A stretch of 64,000 bases of DNA, taken from contig JACKNH010000004.1 in the NCBI GenBank assembly GCA_024234975.1, positions 62,001 through 126,000 of the forward strand, in the 5' to 3' direction. The notes under the pieces were generated by a model, which did no database searches, was not told where the DNA came from, and was given only the letters and a program-made list of their open reading frames with translations. This DNA comes from Gammaproteobacteria bacterium (GTDB taxonomy: Bacteria > Pseudomonadota > Gammaproteobacteria > Ga0077536). How positions within the stretch are numbered: position 1 is the stretch's first letter; the number at the start of each line of letters is the position of its first letter. Positions 1 through 8,737 of the stretch are shown here, one piece after another. A program made the translations under genes and the position numbers.

Positions 1-153
1 TCAAGCAATCAGCCCCCGTACAACGGCGCCCGTCTCGTGGACTGGCTGTGGCAGCAGCACGCGTCGCTCGGCTACGGTGACGAGGAGCTCACGGACTTCA
101 TCAAGCAGGCCCGTGAGGTCGCACAACAATCAGGCCTTGGAAACACGGGTTGA
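1..153 (+). CDS. C-terminal fragment of an unidentified protein
   Basis: An open frame enters from the left edge in frame 1 and stops at TGA 151-153, giving the last 50 residues of a protein. Codons favour G or C at the third position, as in the rest of the window, which supports real coding. The fragment is hydrophilic and probably helical, with acidic and aromatic residues (for example DWLWQQHASLGYGDEELTDF) and no membrane segment. I do not recognise the family. The next gene starts 28 bases downstream, so the two may be cotranscribed. Confidence 0.5.
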   Translation, partial: SSNQPPYNGARLVDWLWQQHASLGYGDEELTDFIKQAREVAQQSGLGNTG

Positions 154-181
154 GCCGTCGGCGGCAGCAAGGGGACGAACC

Positions 182-727
182 GTGACCCGCTATATCGCAC
201 TGCTGCGTGGCGTCAATGTCGGCAAGGCCAACCGGCTGCCGATGGCCGGCTTCAAGGCAACGCTCGAAGCCATGCAATGCACGCAGGTAAAAACCCTGTT
301 GAACAGCGGCAACGCGGTGTTTGATAGCAAGGCTCGCTCGTGCGCCAAGCTGGCCGCTGCGATCACGGCCGGATTGAATGAGCAGTTTGGCATTACAACG
401 CCGACCATTGTTGTGTCGGCGGCGCAACTGCAAGACATCATCCGCAATAACCCATTGCGTCCTGCTGACGACGGTCATTCACGCTTCCTCGTGGCGTTCA
501 GCCAGGACGCAAACATGTTAAAGCCGCTGGCTGCGCACAGCAGTCTCGCTGCACCCGGCGAACGGTTCGCCGTTACGGACAAGGCCGCTTATCTCGATTG
601 CCCTCAAGGCTTCATGGAAAGTCGGCTGGCCGCCAAGGTGCTGGGGAAAGCCGGAAGTGCATTCACTACGAGAAACTGGGCGACGGTACTGAAGCTCGGC
701 GAACTCTGCGACACCGCCAAGCGCTGA
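182..727 (+). CDS. DUF1697 family protein
   Basis: A 181-residue cytoplasmic protein of the DUF1697 family. The N-terminus YIALLRGVNVGKANRLPM is the family hallmark (alternating ALLRG(I/V)NVG), followed by TLLNSGNAVF, which matches the family's (Y)INSGNVVF strand, and a C-terminal TTRNW segment that is also conserved. The biochemical function is unknown. I chose GTG at 182 because AGGGGA lies about 8 bases upstream and the family motif starts three residues later; the frame stays open back to an ATG at 77, but that would add 35 uncharacteristic residues. It lies just after the truncated gene at the left edge. Confidence 0.85.
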   Translation: MTRYIALLRGVNVGKANRLPMAGFKATLEAMQCTQVKTLLNSGNAVFDSKARSCAKLAAAITAGLNEQFGITTPTIVVSAAQLQDIIRNNPLRPADDGHSRFLVAFSQDANMLKPLAAHSSLAAPGERFAVTDKAAYLDCPQGFMESRLAAKVLGKAGSAFTTRNWATVLKLGELCDTAKR

Positions 728-877
728 GCGCGGCATTCGTCGCGTGGTTTCATCCTTCAAATGAGTGATTCGGGCAGCAGAGTATCTACCCGGGTTACCT
801 ATTTGATACGATTCCGCAAGCCGGCATGGTTGTCACTTCAACTTTGCCGGTGACCACTCAACCGGATCTATGGGGGC

Positions 878-2488
878 ATGATCATGGGCAAGCGCAATCC
901 GTTGCTGTGCGGACTGGTTTTATCCTGTGTCGGGGCATGGGTGATGCCAACTTTCAGCCAGGCCCAGACATCGGCCGCCAATTGGTTCGGCCTGCCATTG
1001 CCCGGCCCGGCTACCGATGCAGAGATTGTGCGGACTGCCGACGACCTGCCGCCACTGCGTTCGCCGTTCACCGGTTCAGTACCTGAGTTCGAAGGGGAAC
1101 GGGCGCATGATTGGTTGACGCATATCGTCAGCTTCTCTTACGAGGATCGCGCCAGCGGCAACCCCTTCTGGGGCCGCATGAGCGGCAGCCCGGCGTACAC
1201 CAAGGCAATCGATTACATCGAAAACGAATTGCGCAGTCTTGGTGTGCAGGTGGCGCGACATGAAGTGCCCTACTACGGGCCTGATCGTGTACCGACGGGG
1301 TTTCATGCCAGCGCCGTGCTCAGGGATGCTGCGGGGAATGAACTCGCACGCGAGCCGCTGCAATCGGCTTTTCCGATGCGATACCGCCCGCTGACATCCA
1401 ACGGCAAGCTGGTGTTGGGATCGCAACAGATGAATCTCACCGCCGAGGTCGTGTCCATCGGTCAGGGCAGTCCGGCGGATATCGCCACCCGTGACCTGCG
1501 CGGCAGGATAGCGCTGGCGTCTGTTCCCAGTGAGCCGACCCCCGCCTATAGCGATTACCGACTGATACCGGAGCGCGTCGCGGCCACCGGCGCGGCCGGG
1601 CTGATACTTGCGTGGAACATGCCCGGCAACATGCAGGTCGCTCTGGCCAATTGCATGGAAATACCCTGCATCAATGTCGGTGGGCGCGATGGCGCCTTCG
1701 TGCGCGCGGTCATCGCGCGTGCCGCCAACGCCGGTAACCTCAGGCTGTACGCGGATATGGGTGTCGAGACCGAAACACGGAATGACAAGACCACCACTAT
1801 TCTCGAAGCGAAGATCCCCGGTCGGGATTCGAGTCAGAACATTATCGTAACCGCGCATGCCGATGCCTACCTCACCGGCGCCAATGACAACGCGTCCGGC
1901 GTGGCAATCCTGCTCGCACTCGTCGACTATTACCGGCAGCACAAACCGGCGTACGACATCTACTTCTCCGTTTCTCCCGGCCATCACTCCGATACCCAGG
2001 GCATCAACCCGTTCCTGGATCGGCATCCCGGCCTGCCGGCGCAGAACCTGCTGGGCATCAACATCGAACATGTCGCGCAACGCGGAATGGTGCGCAGCCA
2101 GTACAGCGTGATCGATCCCAACGCCAAGCTGAACTATGACGATGCTTCGGTGATGTATGTCTATTCCAACGCGGATTCGGATCTGCGCGAGGTGCAGTTG
2201 TCGCATGCGGATCATCCGAAGGTACTGGAGCTCGTGAAGTCAGCCATCACCCGGCACCGCATGAACGTGCCCGCGCGCGTCGTGAAGAGTACCTTCCAGA
2301 CCGAGATCGGGCCGGTGGCCGACCAGGGCGGCATTACACTGCAACCGGTGGAGGTGAGCATGGTGTACCACACTTCAGGCGACACGGCTGAAACCGTCAG
2401 CCCCGCCACGCTGGAGGCGCAGGCCTTGTTCTATCGCGATCTGATCGACGAGTTCTCCAGGCATCGCAAAAGCGACCTGCTCAATTGA
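878..2488 (+). CDS. exported M28-like peptidase with PA-type insert, active site altered
   Basis: A 536-residue exported protein. Residues 1-30 form a Sec signal peptide ending near FSQAQ (the start may be the second ATG at 884). Residues about 170-310 look like a protease-associated (PA) insert, and about 315-530 like an M28 zinc aminopeptidase domain: TAHADAYLTGANDNASG (H327, D337) and a late VYHTSGDT histidine match metal-binding positions. The usual Glu-Glu pair holding the general base is missing: the aligned stretch reads SPGHHSDTQG (H369-H370), and the next Asp ligand appears as INIEH (E397). It may therefore use different ligands or be a non-peptidase relative. The next exported protein starts 74 bases downstream, so the two probably form an operon. 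Confidence 0.75.
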   Translation: MIMGKRNPLLCGLVLSCVGAWVMPTFSQAQTSAANWFGLPLPGPATDAEIVRTADDLPPLRSPFTGSVPEFEGERAHDWLTHIVSFSYEDRASGNPFWGRMSGSPAYTKAIDYIENELRSLGVQVARHEVPYYGPDRVPTGFHASAVLRDAAGNELAREPLQSAFPMRYRPLTSNGKLVLGSQQMNLTAEVVSIGQGSPADIATRDLRGRIALASVPSEPTPAYSDYRLIPERVAATGAAGLILAWNMPGNMQVALANCMEIPCINVGGRDGAFVRAVIARAANAGNLRLYADMGVETETRNDKTTTILEAKIPGRDSSQNIIVTAHADAYLTGANDNASGVAILLALVDYYRQHKPAYDIYFSVSPGHHSDTQGINPFLDRHPGLPAQNLLGINIEHVAQRGMVRSQYSVIDPNAKLNYDDASVMYVYSNADSDLREVQLSHADHPKVLELVKSAITRHRMNVPARVVKSTFQTEIGPVADQGGITLQPVEVSMVYHTSGDTAETVSPATLEAQALFYRDLIDEFSRHRKSDLLN

Positions 2489-2562
2489 AACTGCCAGCGC
2501 GAGCTGCGCTGTCCGCCGTGGCCATTACGGCATCCATCACCCGTTCGAAGCCGGAGACCCAT

Positions 2563-4578
2563 ATGAAATCGATCAAACTGACCCTGACAGCCGCATTGGC
2601 CACCGCGCTGCAAATTTCAGACGCGCAGGCGGCCGACAAAGTTACAGCGCTGGACGCGCAAGCCATCACACCGACGCTGGTGTCCGGCGGTGTCGATTGG
2701 AAGATCCTCGGTGACGACAATCGCAATGCGACGGTGACTGTACAGTACCGCGAGGCCGGGACGCCGACGTGGCGCACGGGGCTGGACCTGTTCCGCCTGC
2801 AACATGAAGACATCAATGCCTTTACCGGTGGCGATGCTTTTGCACAGGCCAGTGGTTTCACAATGAACCGGCCATTGTTGCCGTACGACATTCCCAACCT
2901 GTTCTCCGGCAGCATTTTCAATCTCACACCGGATACCGAATACGATGTGCGCGTAAGCATGACCGATCCGGATGGCGTGCAAGGTGTGGCTGAACAGACC
3001 GTGAGATTCAGAACGCGCAAGACACCGGTTGCCGGCGCCGGCAACGGCCGCGTGTTTCATGTCTATCCGTGGAACCATCAGGGCGAGAAGATCCAGCCGG
3101 CATTCACCGGTTTGATCGCCGCGTACTACTGGGAAGGGCGGCAGGCGGACTGGTCGACCGTCGGGCCGGTGCGCGTGCACGCGGGCGACACAATCCTTGT
3201 CCACGCTGGACTGTATAAGGATACGCGCGGGCATTACGGCGATGGCGTCGAAGGCCAGACCGAGCCTACTTTGGGCACACCGTTCGATGGCACGTATTAC
3301 CTCGTGGCGGATGGAACGGCGGACAACCCGATCACGATCAAGGCCGCCGGCGACGGCGAGGTGATCTTCGATGGTGACGGCAACGCGGTGTTGTTCAACC
3401 TGATGGGCGGCGACCATCACCATTTCGAAGGCATCACCGTACGCAATACCGATGTCGCTTTCCTCACCGGCATCAAGAACATCGCCGGCGCCGATGGTTT
3501 CATGCTGACGAAATCGAAAGTCGAGGATGTCGGCCGCGGCATCCGCGGCGACTGGGCCGGCGCGCGTGATTACTATATCGCCGACAACGTATTCATCGGG
3601 CGCAATCCCAGGACCTACGTGATGAGCTGGAGCGATGACTGGCGCGGACTGCCCGGTTTCCCGGAGCGGATCACCGGCCCGAATGGCTCGGAATACGCCG
3701 TGAAGGTTTACGGTCAGGGGCATGTCGTGGCCTATAACGACGTGCGCTTCTTCCATGACGGCATTGATGTCGCCACCTACGGCGCGCCGGAGGCCGACGA
3801 AAGTCTGCTGCCGGTTTCCATCGACATCTACAACAACTACATGAATGGCTTCGGTGACAACTGTGTAGAAGCCGATGGCGGTGCGCGGAATATCCGGGTG
3901 TTTGAAAATATCTGCCTGAACGGCGCCCGCGGCTCTTACAGTTCACAGACGATATTCGGTGGCCCGGCGTATTTCTTCCGCAATGTCTCGGTGGCCTCGG
4001 TCGGCATGTCGGCCAAGTTCTCGATCACGCCCGCCGGCGTGTTGCACTTCAATAACACTTACGTGGCGGAAAACCACGACATGGCGTTCGTCTCGAATGT
4101 ACATTTCAGAAACAACCTGTTCGTTGCACACGGTGGCCTGGGTGCGACCAATGGCTACGTCGTGAAAACCTACACGAATTATTCGAGCTCGGACTACAAC
4201 GCGTTCAACTTCGCCGATTCAATCAGTAATCCATTCGGTTGGACGTCACCGGCGTTCGGCACTGATCGTGACTACGATGACAACCCGCAAGCCCGTCTGT
4301 ATAAAACGCTGCGCGCCTACAGCAGGGCGACCGGCCAGGATGCGCACAGCGTGATGTTCGATCCGGCGGAATTCGTCAGCCTGGACATGCCCAATGATCC
4401 CGACCGCACCCGCATTTACGATACCAGCGGCTACGATCTGCGATTGAAGGCGGGCGCGTCGGTCATCGACAAAGGCGTGAACCTGCCCAATATCACCGAC
4501 GACTACGCTGGTTCGGCACCGGATATCGGCGCGTATGAATTCGGCCAGCCGCTGCCGCATTACGGGCCGCGGGAGTGA
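2563..4578 (+). CDS. exported right-handed beta-helix protein with N-terminal Fn3-like domain
   Basis: A 671-residue exported protein. The start is ATG 2563, preceded by GGAGA, and begins a clear Sec signal peptide (MKSIKLTLTAALATALQIS, cleavage near DAQA). Residues about 25-155 resemble a fibronectin-III-like sandwich ending in LTPDTEYDVRVSMTDPDGVQG. From about residue 200 onward come many short strands with Asn/Gly turns (HAGDTILVHAGLY, NPITIKAAGDGEVIFDG, HHHFEGITVRNTD), the pattern of a right-handed parallel beta-helix as in pectate-lyase-like and polysaccharide-degrading enzymes. The C-terminus SAPDIGAYEFG is a common ending for such proteins. I cannot identify catalytic residues or a substrate. 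The upstream M28-like gene and this one may act together on extracellular material. Confidence 0.75.
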   Translation: MKSIKLTLTAALATALQISDAQAADKVTALDAQAITPTLVSGGVDWKILGDDNRNATVTVQYREAGTPTWRTGLDLFRLQHEDINAFTGGDAFAQASGFTMNRPLLPYDIPNLFSGSIFNLTPDTEYDVRVSMTDPDGVQGVAEQTVRFRTRKTPVAGAGNGRVFHVYPWNHQGEKIQPAFTGLIAAYYWEGRQADWSTVGPVRVHAGDTILVHAGLYKDTRGHYGDGVEGQTEPTLGTPFDGTYYLVADGTADNPITIKAAGDGEVIFDGDGNAVLFNLMGGDHHHFEGITVRNTDVAFLTGIKNIAGADGFMLTKSKVEDVGRGIRGDWAGARDYYIADNVFIGRNPRTYVMSWSDDWRGLPGFPERITGPNGSEYAVKVYGQGHVVAYNDVRFFHDGIDVATYGAPEADESLLPVSIDIYNNYMNGFGDNCVEADGGARNIRVFENICLNGARGSYSSQTIFGGPAYFFRNVSVASVGMSAKFSITPAGVLHFNNTYVAENHDMAFVSNVHFRNNLFVAHGGLGATNGYVVKTYTNYSSSDYNAFNFADSISNPFGWTSPAFGTDRDYDDNPQARLYKTLRAYSRATGQDAHSVMFDPAEFVSLDMPNDPDRTRIYDTSGYDLRLKAGASVIDKGVNLPNITDDYAGSAPDIGAYEFGQPLPHYGPRE

Positions 4579-4622
4579 ACGTTTGATGAAAGCCGGGGCT
4601 CGATGACGCAATCAACGCTGAA

Positions 4623-4731
4623 GTCGGGTATTGGTTCCGTTCAGCCAGGACCGTGCGAGGCAGGAAGCCGAGCCCGAGCATACAGGGATGTATTTACTGC
4701 GTGTCCTGGCTGAACGGAACCAATACCCGAC
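4623..4731. repeat. perfect 29-bp inverted repeat with 51-bp loop
   Basis: Positions 4623-4651 and 4703-4731 are exact reverse complements over 29 bases. The left arm begins GTCGGGTATTGGTTCC and the right arm ends GGAACCAATACCCGAC. The 51-base loop contains ACAGGGATGTATTTA. The element sits in the 204-bp gap between two convergent genes (ends 4578 and 4783). A bidirectional terminator or a REP/MITE-like intergenic repeat are both possible. No second copy is visible in the window and there is no flanking T tract typical of an intrinsic terminator. Confidence 0.85.
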
Positions 4732-4782
4732 CTCCCACCAACGATCCGGGTTTGATGCATGCTGCCCGGACATTCAGCCCGC

Positions 4783-5151
4783 CTATAACTTGTTCTCGTC
4801 CGCCAGCAGGTCACGGATGGGTCGGACTTCCACACTGCCGTAGCGTGCGGGAGGAATTTTCTGTGCAAGCCTGACCGCTTCGGATTGGTCCGTGGCTTCC
4901 AGCAGGTAGTAACCGGCAAGTTGTTCCTTGGTTTCAGCAAACGGACCATCCGTCACCATGGCCTTACCGTCACGCACACGCACGGTTCTGGCCTGGTCGG
5001 TGGTATACAGCGGCGCGCCTGCCAGGAAATGCCCGTTGGTCTGGAGGTTGGCGACGCAGTCGATGCATTCGCGGTTCAGCGCGTCCCACTCCTGCTGGGA
5101 CATCTTCTTCATGATGTTTTCGTCGTAGTAGACCAGGGCGAGGTATTTCAT
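4783..5151 (-). CDS. YCII/DGPF family protein
   Basis: A 122-residue soluble protein of the YCII superfamily (DGPF family). Residues 1-9 MKYLALVYY form the first strand, and VTDGPFAETKEQLAGYYLLE carries the signature DGPFAETKEQ motif. The fold is a ferredoxin-like dimer; enzymatic activity is generally unproven. It is the last gene of the minus-strand run led by a second YCII protein (start 9090) and an ECF42 sigma factor, the neighbourhood known for this family. The inverted repeat just beyond its stop may end the transcript. Confidence 0.88.
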   Translation of the reverse strand: MKYLALVYYDENIMKKMSQQEWDALNRECIDCVANLQTNGHFLAGAPLYTTDQARTVRVRDGKAMVTDGPFAETKEQLAGYYLLEATDQSEAVRLAQKIPPARYGSVEVRPIRDLLADENKL

Positions 5152-5199
5152 TGTGTCTCCAGCAGTAGCGAATGCGCAGTGGGTGTCAGAGCTGCCGCG

Positions 5200-5613
5200 T
5201 CAGGCCGACTTGCCTTCAACGTGGCGGGCGAAGTTATTCAGAATGCTTTGCCAGCCGTCACGTTGCATTTCCGGTGGATGGACGTTTTCGGCGTCAAACG
5301 TTTCCGTCACCTGCGTGCGCTCACCATCGGCTTCGAACAGGACCGTGACGCAGCGGTTGTCATCCATCAGGTAGTCCAGTCGCGCGCCGGGTTCCACCAC
5401 AGTAAAGCTGCCACCGAAATCGAACCCGGCGCTGCCATCTTTGGCCTCCATGCGCGAGCGGAATCTGCCGCCGACCTTGAGGTCGATTTCACTTTCGGTG
5501 GTATGCCAGTCATCCGACGCGGCGTTCCACTGGCAGATGTCTTCTGGTGTGGTCCAGGCGTTCCAGACCTTGGCGACCGGGGCATTGATGTTTGCGGAGA
5601 TAGTGATCTTCAC
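5200..5613 (-). CDS. SRPBCC (AHSA1/START-like) domain protein
   Basis: A 137-residue protein of the SRPBCC superfamily, AHSA1 type. Residues 1-22 (ISANINAPVAKVWNAWTTPE) give the opening strand and Pro-x-x-x-(V)W helix, and KVGGRFRSRMEAKDG followed by FDFGGSFTVVEPGARLDY is the central sheet. Members bind hydrophobic ligands in a helix-grip cavity; the ligand cannot be predicted. It lies 48 bases upstream of the YCII gene and 38 bases downstream of a VOC gene on the same strand. SRPBCC, VOC, DUF1428 and YCII genes frequently accompany ECF42 sigma factors. Confidence 0.85.
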   Translation of the reverse strand: MKITISANINAPVAKVWNAWTTPEDICQWNAASDDWHTTESEIDLKVGGRFRSRMEAKDGSAGFDFGGSFTVVEPGARLDYLMDDNRCVTVLFEADGERTQVTETFDAENVHPPEMQRDGWQSILNNFARHVEGKSA

Positions 5614-5651
5614 AGGTGATTCCTCGCTTGATTGCAGTGGGTCTGTGGCAC

Positions 5652-6134
5652 TCAGGTGGCACCGTTGTAAGCGGCTTCGAGTGTGGCAACATCGAGCCGG
5701 TTCATTGTCATCATCACTTTCATGGTGCGCGCAGCCTTGTCATTCTCGTCGTCCGTCAGCCAGCGGACAAGCGCGCGGGGTACGACCTGCCATGAGACGC
5801 CAAAGCGATCCTTGCACCAACCGCAGCGTCCCTCGCTGCCCCCGTCCCGGACCAGGCTGTCCCAGTAATAGTCGACTTCGTGCTGGTCCGCGCAGTCAAT
5901 GACGAAGGATACGGCTTCGTTGAACTTGAAGTACGGTCCACCGTTCAACGCCGTGAATGGCCGGCCCGACAGGATGAACTCAACAGTCAGTACCGCGCCC
6001 TGGGACGTTGACGGATTGTCGGCCGCGGCACAACGGATTCTATTGATGCGGCTGTCGGGGAACAGGCTGACGTAGAACGCGGCCGCGGCTTCGGCCTGGT
6101 CGTCGAACCACAGCATGGGGGTGATCTTTTCCAT
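5652..6134 (-). CDS. PhnB-like VOC superfamily protein
   Basis: A 160-residue protein of the PhnB/3-demethylubiquinone-methyltransferase-like branch of the vicinal oxygen chelate (VOC) superfamily. MEKITPMLWFDDQAEAAAAF is the characteristic N-terminus, followed by FTALNGGPYFKFNEAVSFVI and GRCGWCKDRFGVSWQVVP. The frame is open further upstream, but the 52 extra residues would overlap the next gene and do not resemble the family, so ATG at 6134 is chosen. Despite the historical name, a methyltransferase role is unlikely. It lies 13 bases after the second VOC gene. Confidence 0.88.
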   Translation of the reverse strand: MEKITPMLWFDDQAEAAAAFYVSLFPDSRINRIRCAAADNPSTSQGAVLTVEFILSGRPFTALNGGPYFKFNEAVSFVIDCADQHEVDYYWDSLVRDGGSEGRCGWCKDRFGVSWQVVPRALVRWLTDDENDKAARTMKVMMTMNRLDVATLEAAYNGAT

Positions 6135-6147
6135 TGCGGCGGCCTGG

Positions 6148-6948
6148 TTATCTGTTGATACGTTTGCCGACCAGCGAGAACCGTGCACCCTGCGGATCGA
6201 TGGCGTGCAGGCTGAAGTCTCCGCCAGGAACCTCGTGCGGTTCGCCCACCAGTTTCCCGCCGCCTTCGACAATGGTGCTGGCCGCGGCATCGATATCAGC
6301 GACGCGGAAATACATATTCCATCCGGGCTGTGGCGCCATTTCGCTGACGGGCTGCAGCGCGCCTATGACGCCGTCGTGACGCAGAAACTCGTATTTGCCC
6401 AGCGGCCCCATATTCATCTCGCCGTCCTTCTGCCACCCGAAGTGGCAGGTGTAGAAGTCCATTGCTGCTGCCGGATCGGGCGTTGCCAGTTCGTTCCAGG
6501 CGACGTGACCAACGCGCGGCCGGTCATGTGCAAAAGCAAGACTGACGCCTTCGCCTTCCGGCGCAATGATGTAGAACACGATTCCCTGAGGATCACTGAC
6601 CATCGCCAGCGTTCCGGCCCCAGGGGCATGGATTCCCGGCATGATGACACTGCCGCCGGCAGCGGTGATTGAGGACAGCGCCTGTGAAACGTCGGGGACG
6701 CTGATGTAACCCAACCAGACGGGGCGTGCACCTTGCTCGCACATGTCCGGTGTCAATCCGAGAATGCCGCCGACACCGTGCTGCTGGCCGGTCTGGTCAT
6801 CGGTTGCGGAGATCATGGTGTAGTCGCGCTCGGTCTGCCCACTATTCACAAACTGCCATGGCAGCAATGCACCGTAGAAGGTTTGCGCCGCGACACTGTC
6901 GGTGGTCATCAACTCGTACCAGACAAAGCCGCCGTATCGATTGGTCAT
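6148..6948 (-). CDS. two-domain VOC (glyoxalase-like) protein
   Basis: A 266-residue protein with two tandem glyoxalase/bleomycin-resistance-type VOC domains (about residues 5-125 and 140-262). The first opens GGFVWYELMTTDSVAAQTFY and the second HVAWNELATPDPAAAMDFYT; each repeats the FY...LFGW-like pattern, and the end reads IDPQGARFSLVG. It is close to the Cfp30B-like group of VOC proteins. Its substrate is unknown; a detoxification or stress role is family-level inference. The ATG at 6948 overlaps the stop of the DUF1428 gene by 4 bases, indicating translational coupling. Confidence 0.87.
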   Translation of the reverse strand: MTNRYGGFVWYELMTTDSVAAQTFYGALLPWQFVNSGQTERDYTMISATDDQTGQQHGVGGILGLTPDMCEQGARPVWLGYISVPDVSQALSSITAAGGSVIMPGIHAPGAGTLAMVSDPQGIVFYIIAPEGEGVSLAFAHDRPRVGHVAWNELATPDPAAAMDFYTCHFGWQKDGEMNMGPLGKYEFLRHDGVIGALQPVSEMAPQPGWNMYFRVADIDAAASTIVEGGGKLVGEPHEVPGGDFSLHAIDPQGARFSLVGKRINR

Positions 6949-7334
6949 TGTTCCGCTCCTCTGTATTTTTCAATTTTCACTACTGTTTCAAACCCGCCGT
7001 AAATCATTCTCTGCCCATCGAACGGCAATGGGTGCCGCGTCTGGTCGAAGCGGGCGTCCGTGGTCATCAGCTCATGCATAATGGCCATGCCTGCATCACG
7101 GGTAGCCTTGTCCGGCCATTCAATCCACGAGAAGCAGACGGCTTCGTCCTTCTCGCCGGCGACCGCCCGCCGGAAATCTGTCACCTTGCCATCGGGGACG
7201 TCCACGCCCCAGCACTCGAGGACTCGCAGTGCACCGAGCTCCAGGAAGACAGGGTCCAGCATCTGTGCGTAGTCGATGAACTGCTGGCGGTTGGCAAGGG
7301 GCACTGCAATGACGAATCCGTCAACGAAAGACAT
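6945..7334 (-). CDS. DUF1428 family protein
   Basis: A 129-residue protein of the DUF1428 family (dimeric alpha-beta barrel type). Family features are MSFVDGFVIAVP at the start, the LECWGVDVPDGKVTDFRRAV segment, CFSWIEWPDKATRDAGM, and PFDGQRMIYGGFE near the end. No catalytic function is established. It is the first gene after the sigma factor, separated by 68 bases, and its end overlaps the next gene by ATGA. Its place supports one operon from 9090 down to 4783. Confidence 0.9.
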   Translation of the reverse strand: MSFVDGFVIAVPLANRQQFIDYAQMLDPVFLELGALRVLECWGVDVPDGKVTDFRRAVAGEKDEAVCFSWIEWPDKATRDAGMAIMHELMTTDARFDQTRHPLPFDGQRMIYGGFETVVKIEKYRGAEQ

Positions 7335-7402
7335 GTGGCGCTCCTGATCGCTGTGGTGTGATCACTAGTCGTCGCGGTGGGTCGGCTTTCGACATCGTGC
7401 CA

Positions 7403-8737
7403 CTAGAATTTTTCTACTTCGGGAAGCGAAGCCAGCCGCTGCTGCAGAAAGCGGCGTTCCGGCGACTGCTGCGCCAGCGACAGGGCCTGTTGGTAGGCCT
7501 CTCGTGCCGCAGCGATATCGCCCTGACGTCGGAACATATCGGCCCGCGCGGCATGCAGCAGGTGGTAATCATGCAGGTCGCCACGGCCCAGGATCGTTTC
7601 AATCCGCGCAAGTCCGTTTGCCGGGCCATGCAACATGGAGACGGCAACCGCTTGATTCAATTCAACGACAGGGGTCGCATTGATTTTCAGCAACGCATCG
7701 TACAGGCCGATGATTTCGCGCCAGTCAGTGGCCTCGCTTGACGGCGCCTCGGCGTGCACCGCGGCGATGGCCGCCTGCAGACTGTAAGGCCCGAACCGGC
7801 GCGATTGCAGCGCCTGCATCACCAGATCGCAGCCTTCGCGTATCTGAGCCTGATCCCAGCGCGTGCGATCCTGATCGGCCAGCAGCACGAGATCACCGCT
7901 TTCACTCACCCGGGTGGCACGACGCGCGTCGTGTAACAACATCAATGCCAATAAGCCTAGTACTTCCGGCTCAGGTAACAGGGTTTGCAGCAGGCGGGCC
8001 AGGCGGATGGCTTCCGCTGACAGATCATGGCGCAGCAAGGTGTCACCTTCGCTGGCCGTGTAACCCTCGTTGAACACGAGGTAGATCACCTGCAACACCG
8101 AGGCGAGCCGTTCCGGCAACTCGGCCTGCGCCGGCACTTCGTACGGGATGCGTGCATCACGAATCCTGGCTTTGGCCCGCACGATGCGCTGGGCGAGCGT
8201 CGGCGCCGGGACCAGGAATGCGGCCGCGATGGCTTCGGTGGTCAAGCCACAGACCTCGCGCAGCGTCAGGGCTATGCGGGCTTCGGCAGAGAGCCGGGGA
8301 TGACAGCAGGTGAATATCAGTCGCAGCTGATCATCCTCGATATCATCGGACTCCAGGCCACTGCCATCGCCGGCTTCCTCATCAAGCAGGTAGGACAGCT
8401 CGATGAGGGTATCATCGAGGCGACTGTGACTGCGCAGACGGTCAATGGCTTTGAAGCGGCCGGCGCTGATCAGCCAGGCGCGCGGATTATGTGGCAGACC
8501 TTCCGTCGGCCACTGCTTCATTGCGGCTATGAATGCTTCCTGCAGCGCCTCTTCAGCCAGTTCGAATTTGCCATGCAACAAGCGGATCAGCGTCGCCAGT
8601 ACGCGCCGCGATTCGTTGCGGTAGAGCGATTCGATGATTTCGGTAAGGTCGGCGGGCGGCATGGTGTACGCCACGATGGCGGAAATTCCGGTCGGCGTAA
8701 ATGCCGCCGGCGCTGCGATTTGAGCAACGCAGCTCAT
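7403..8737 (-). CDS. ECF42-type RNA polymerase sigma factor with C-terminal extension
   Basis: An extracytoplasmic-function sigma factor of 444 residues (419 if started at ATG 8662). Region 2 is visible around AEEALQEAFIAAMKQWP and KAIDRLRSHS, and region 4 around TLREVCGLTTEAIAAAFLVP and TLAQRIVRAKARIR. A C-terminal domain of about 220 residues with LVLLADQDRTRWDQAQI and TPR-like helices is the hallmark of the ECF42 group, which usually has no anti-sigma factor and sits beside YCII/DGPF proteins, as here. ATG 8737 overlaps the upstream YCII stop as ATGA, favouring coupling; homologue length slightly favours 8662, and neither has a strong Shine-Dalgarno. It probably directs RNA polymerase to its own operon. 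Confidence 0.93.
   Translation of the reverse strand: MSCVAQIAAPAAFTPTGISAIVAYTMPPADLTEIIESLYRNESRRVLATLIRLLHGKFELAEEALQEAFIAAMKQWPTEGLPHNPRAWLISAGRFKAIDRLRSHSRLDDTLIELSYLLDEEAGDGSGLESDDIEDDQLRLIFTCCHPRLSAEARIALTLREVCGLTTEAIAAAFLVPAPTLAQRIVRAKARIRDARIPYEVPAQAELPERLASVLQVIYLVFNEGYTASEGDTLLRHDLSAEAIRLARLLQTLLPEPEVLGLLALMLLHDARRATRVSESGDLVLLADQDRTRWDQAQIREGCDLVMQALQSRRFGPYSLQAAIAAVHAEAPSSEATDWREIIGLYDALLKINATPVVELNQAVAVSMLHGPANGLARIETILGRGDLHDYHLLHAARADMFRRQGDIAAAREAYQQALSLAQQSPERRFLQQRLASLPEVEKF

Noticed and set aside
1076..2215. 379-codon open frame antisense to the M28-like gene
   Set aside because: It mirrors a recognisable gene with signal peptide and family motifs; the antisense product is His/Arg-rich with no recognisable domain. 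Long antisense frames are expected at this GC content.
2617..3756. 379-codon open frame antisense to the beta-helix gene
   Set aside because: Composition is typical of an antisense shadow and it has no domain; the plus-strand gene has signal peptide, RBS and clear fold pattern.
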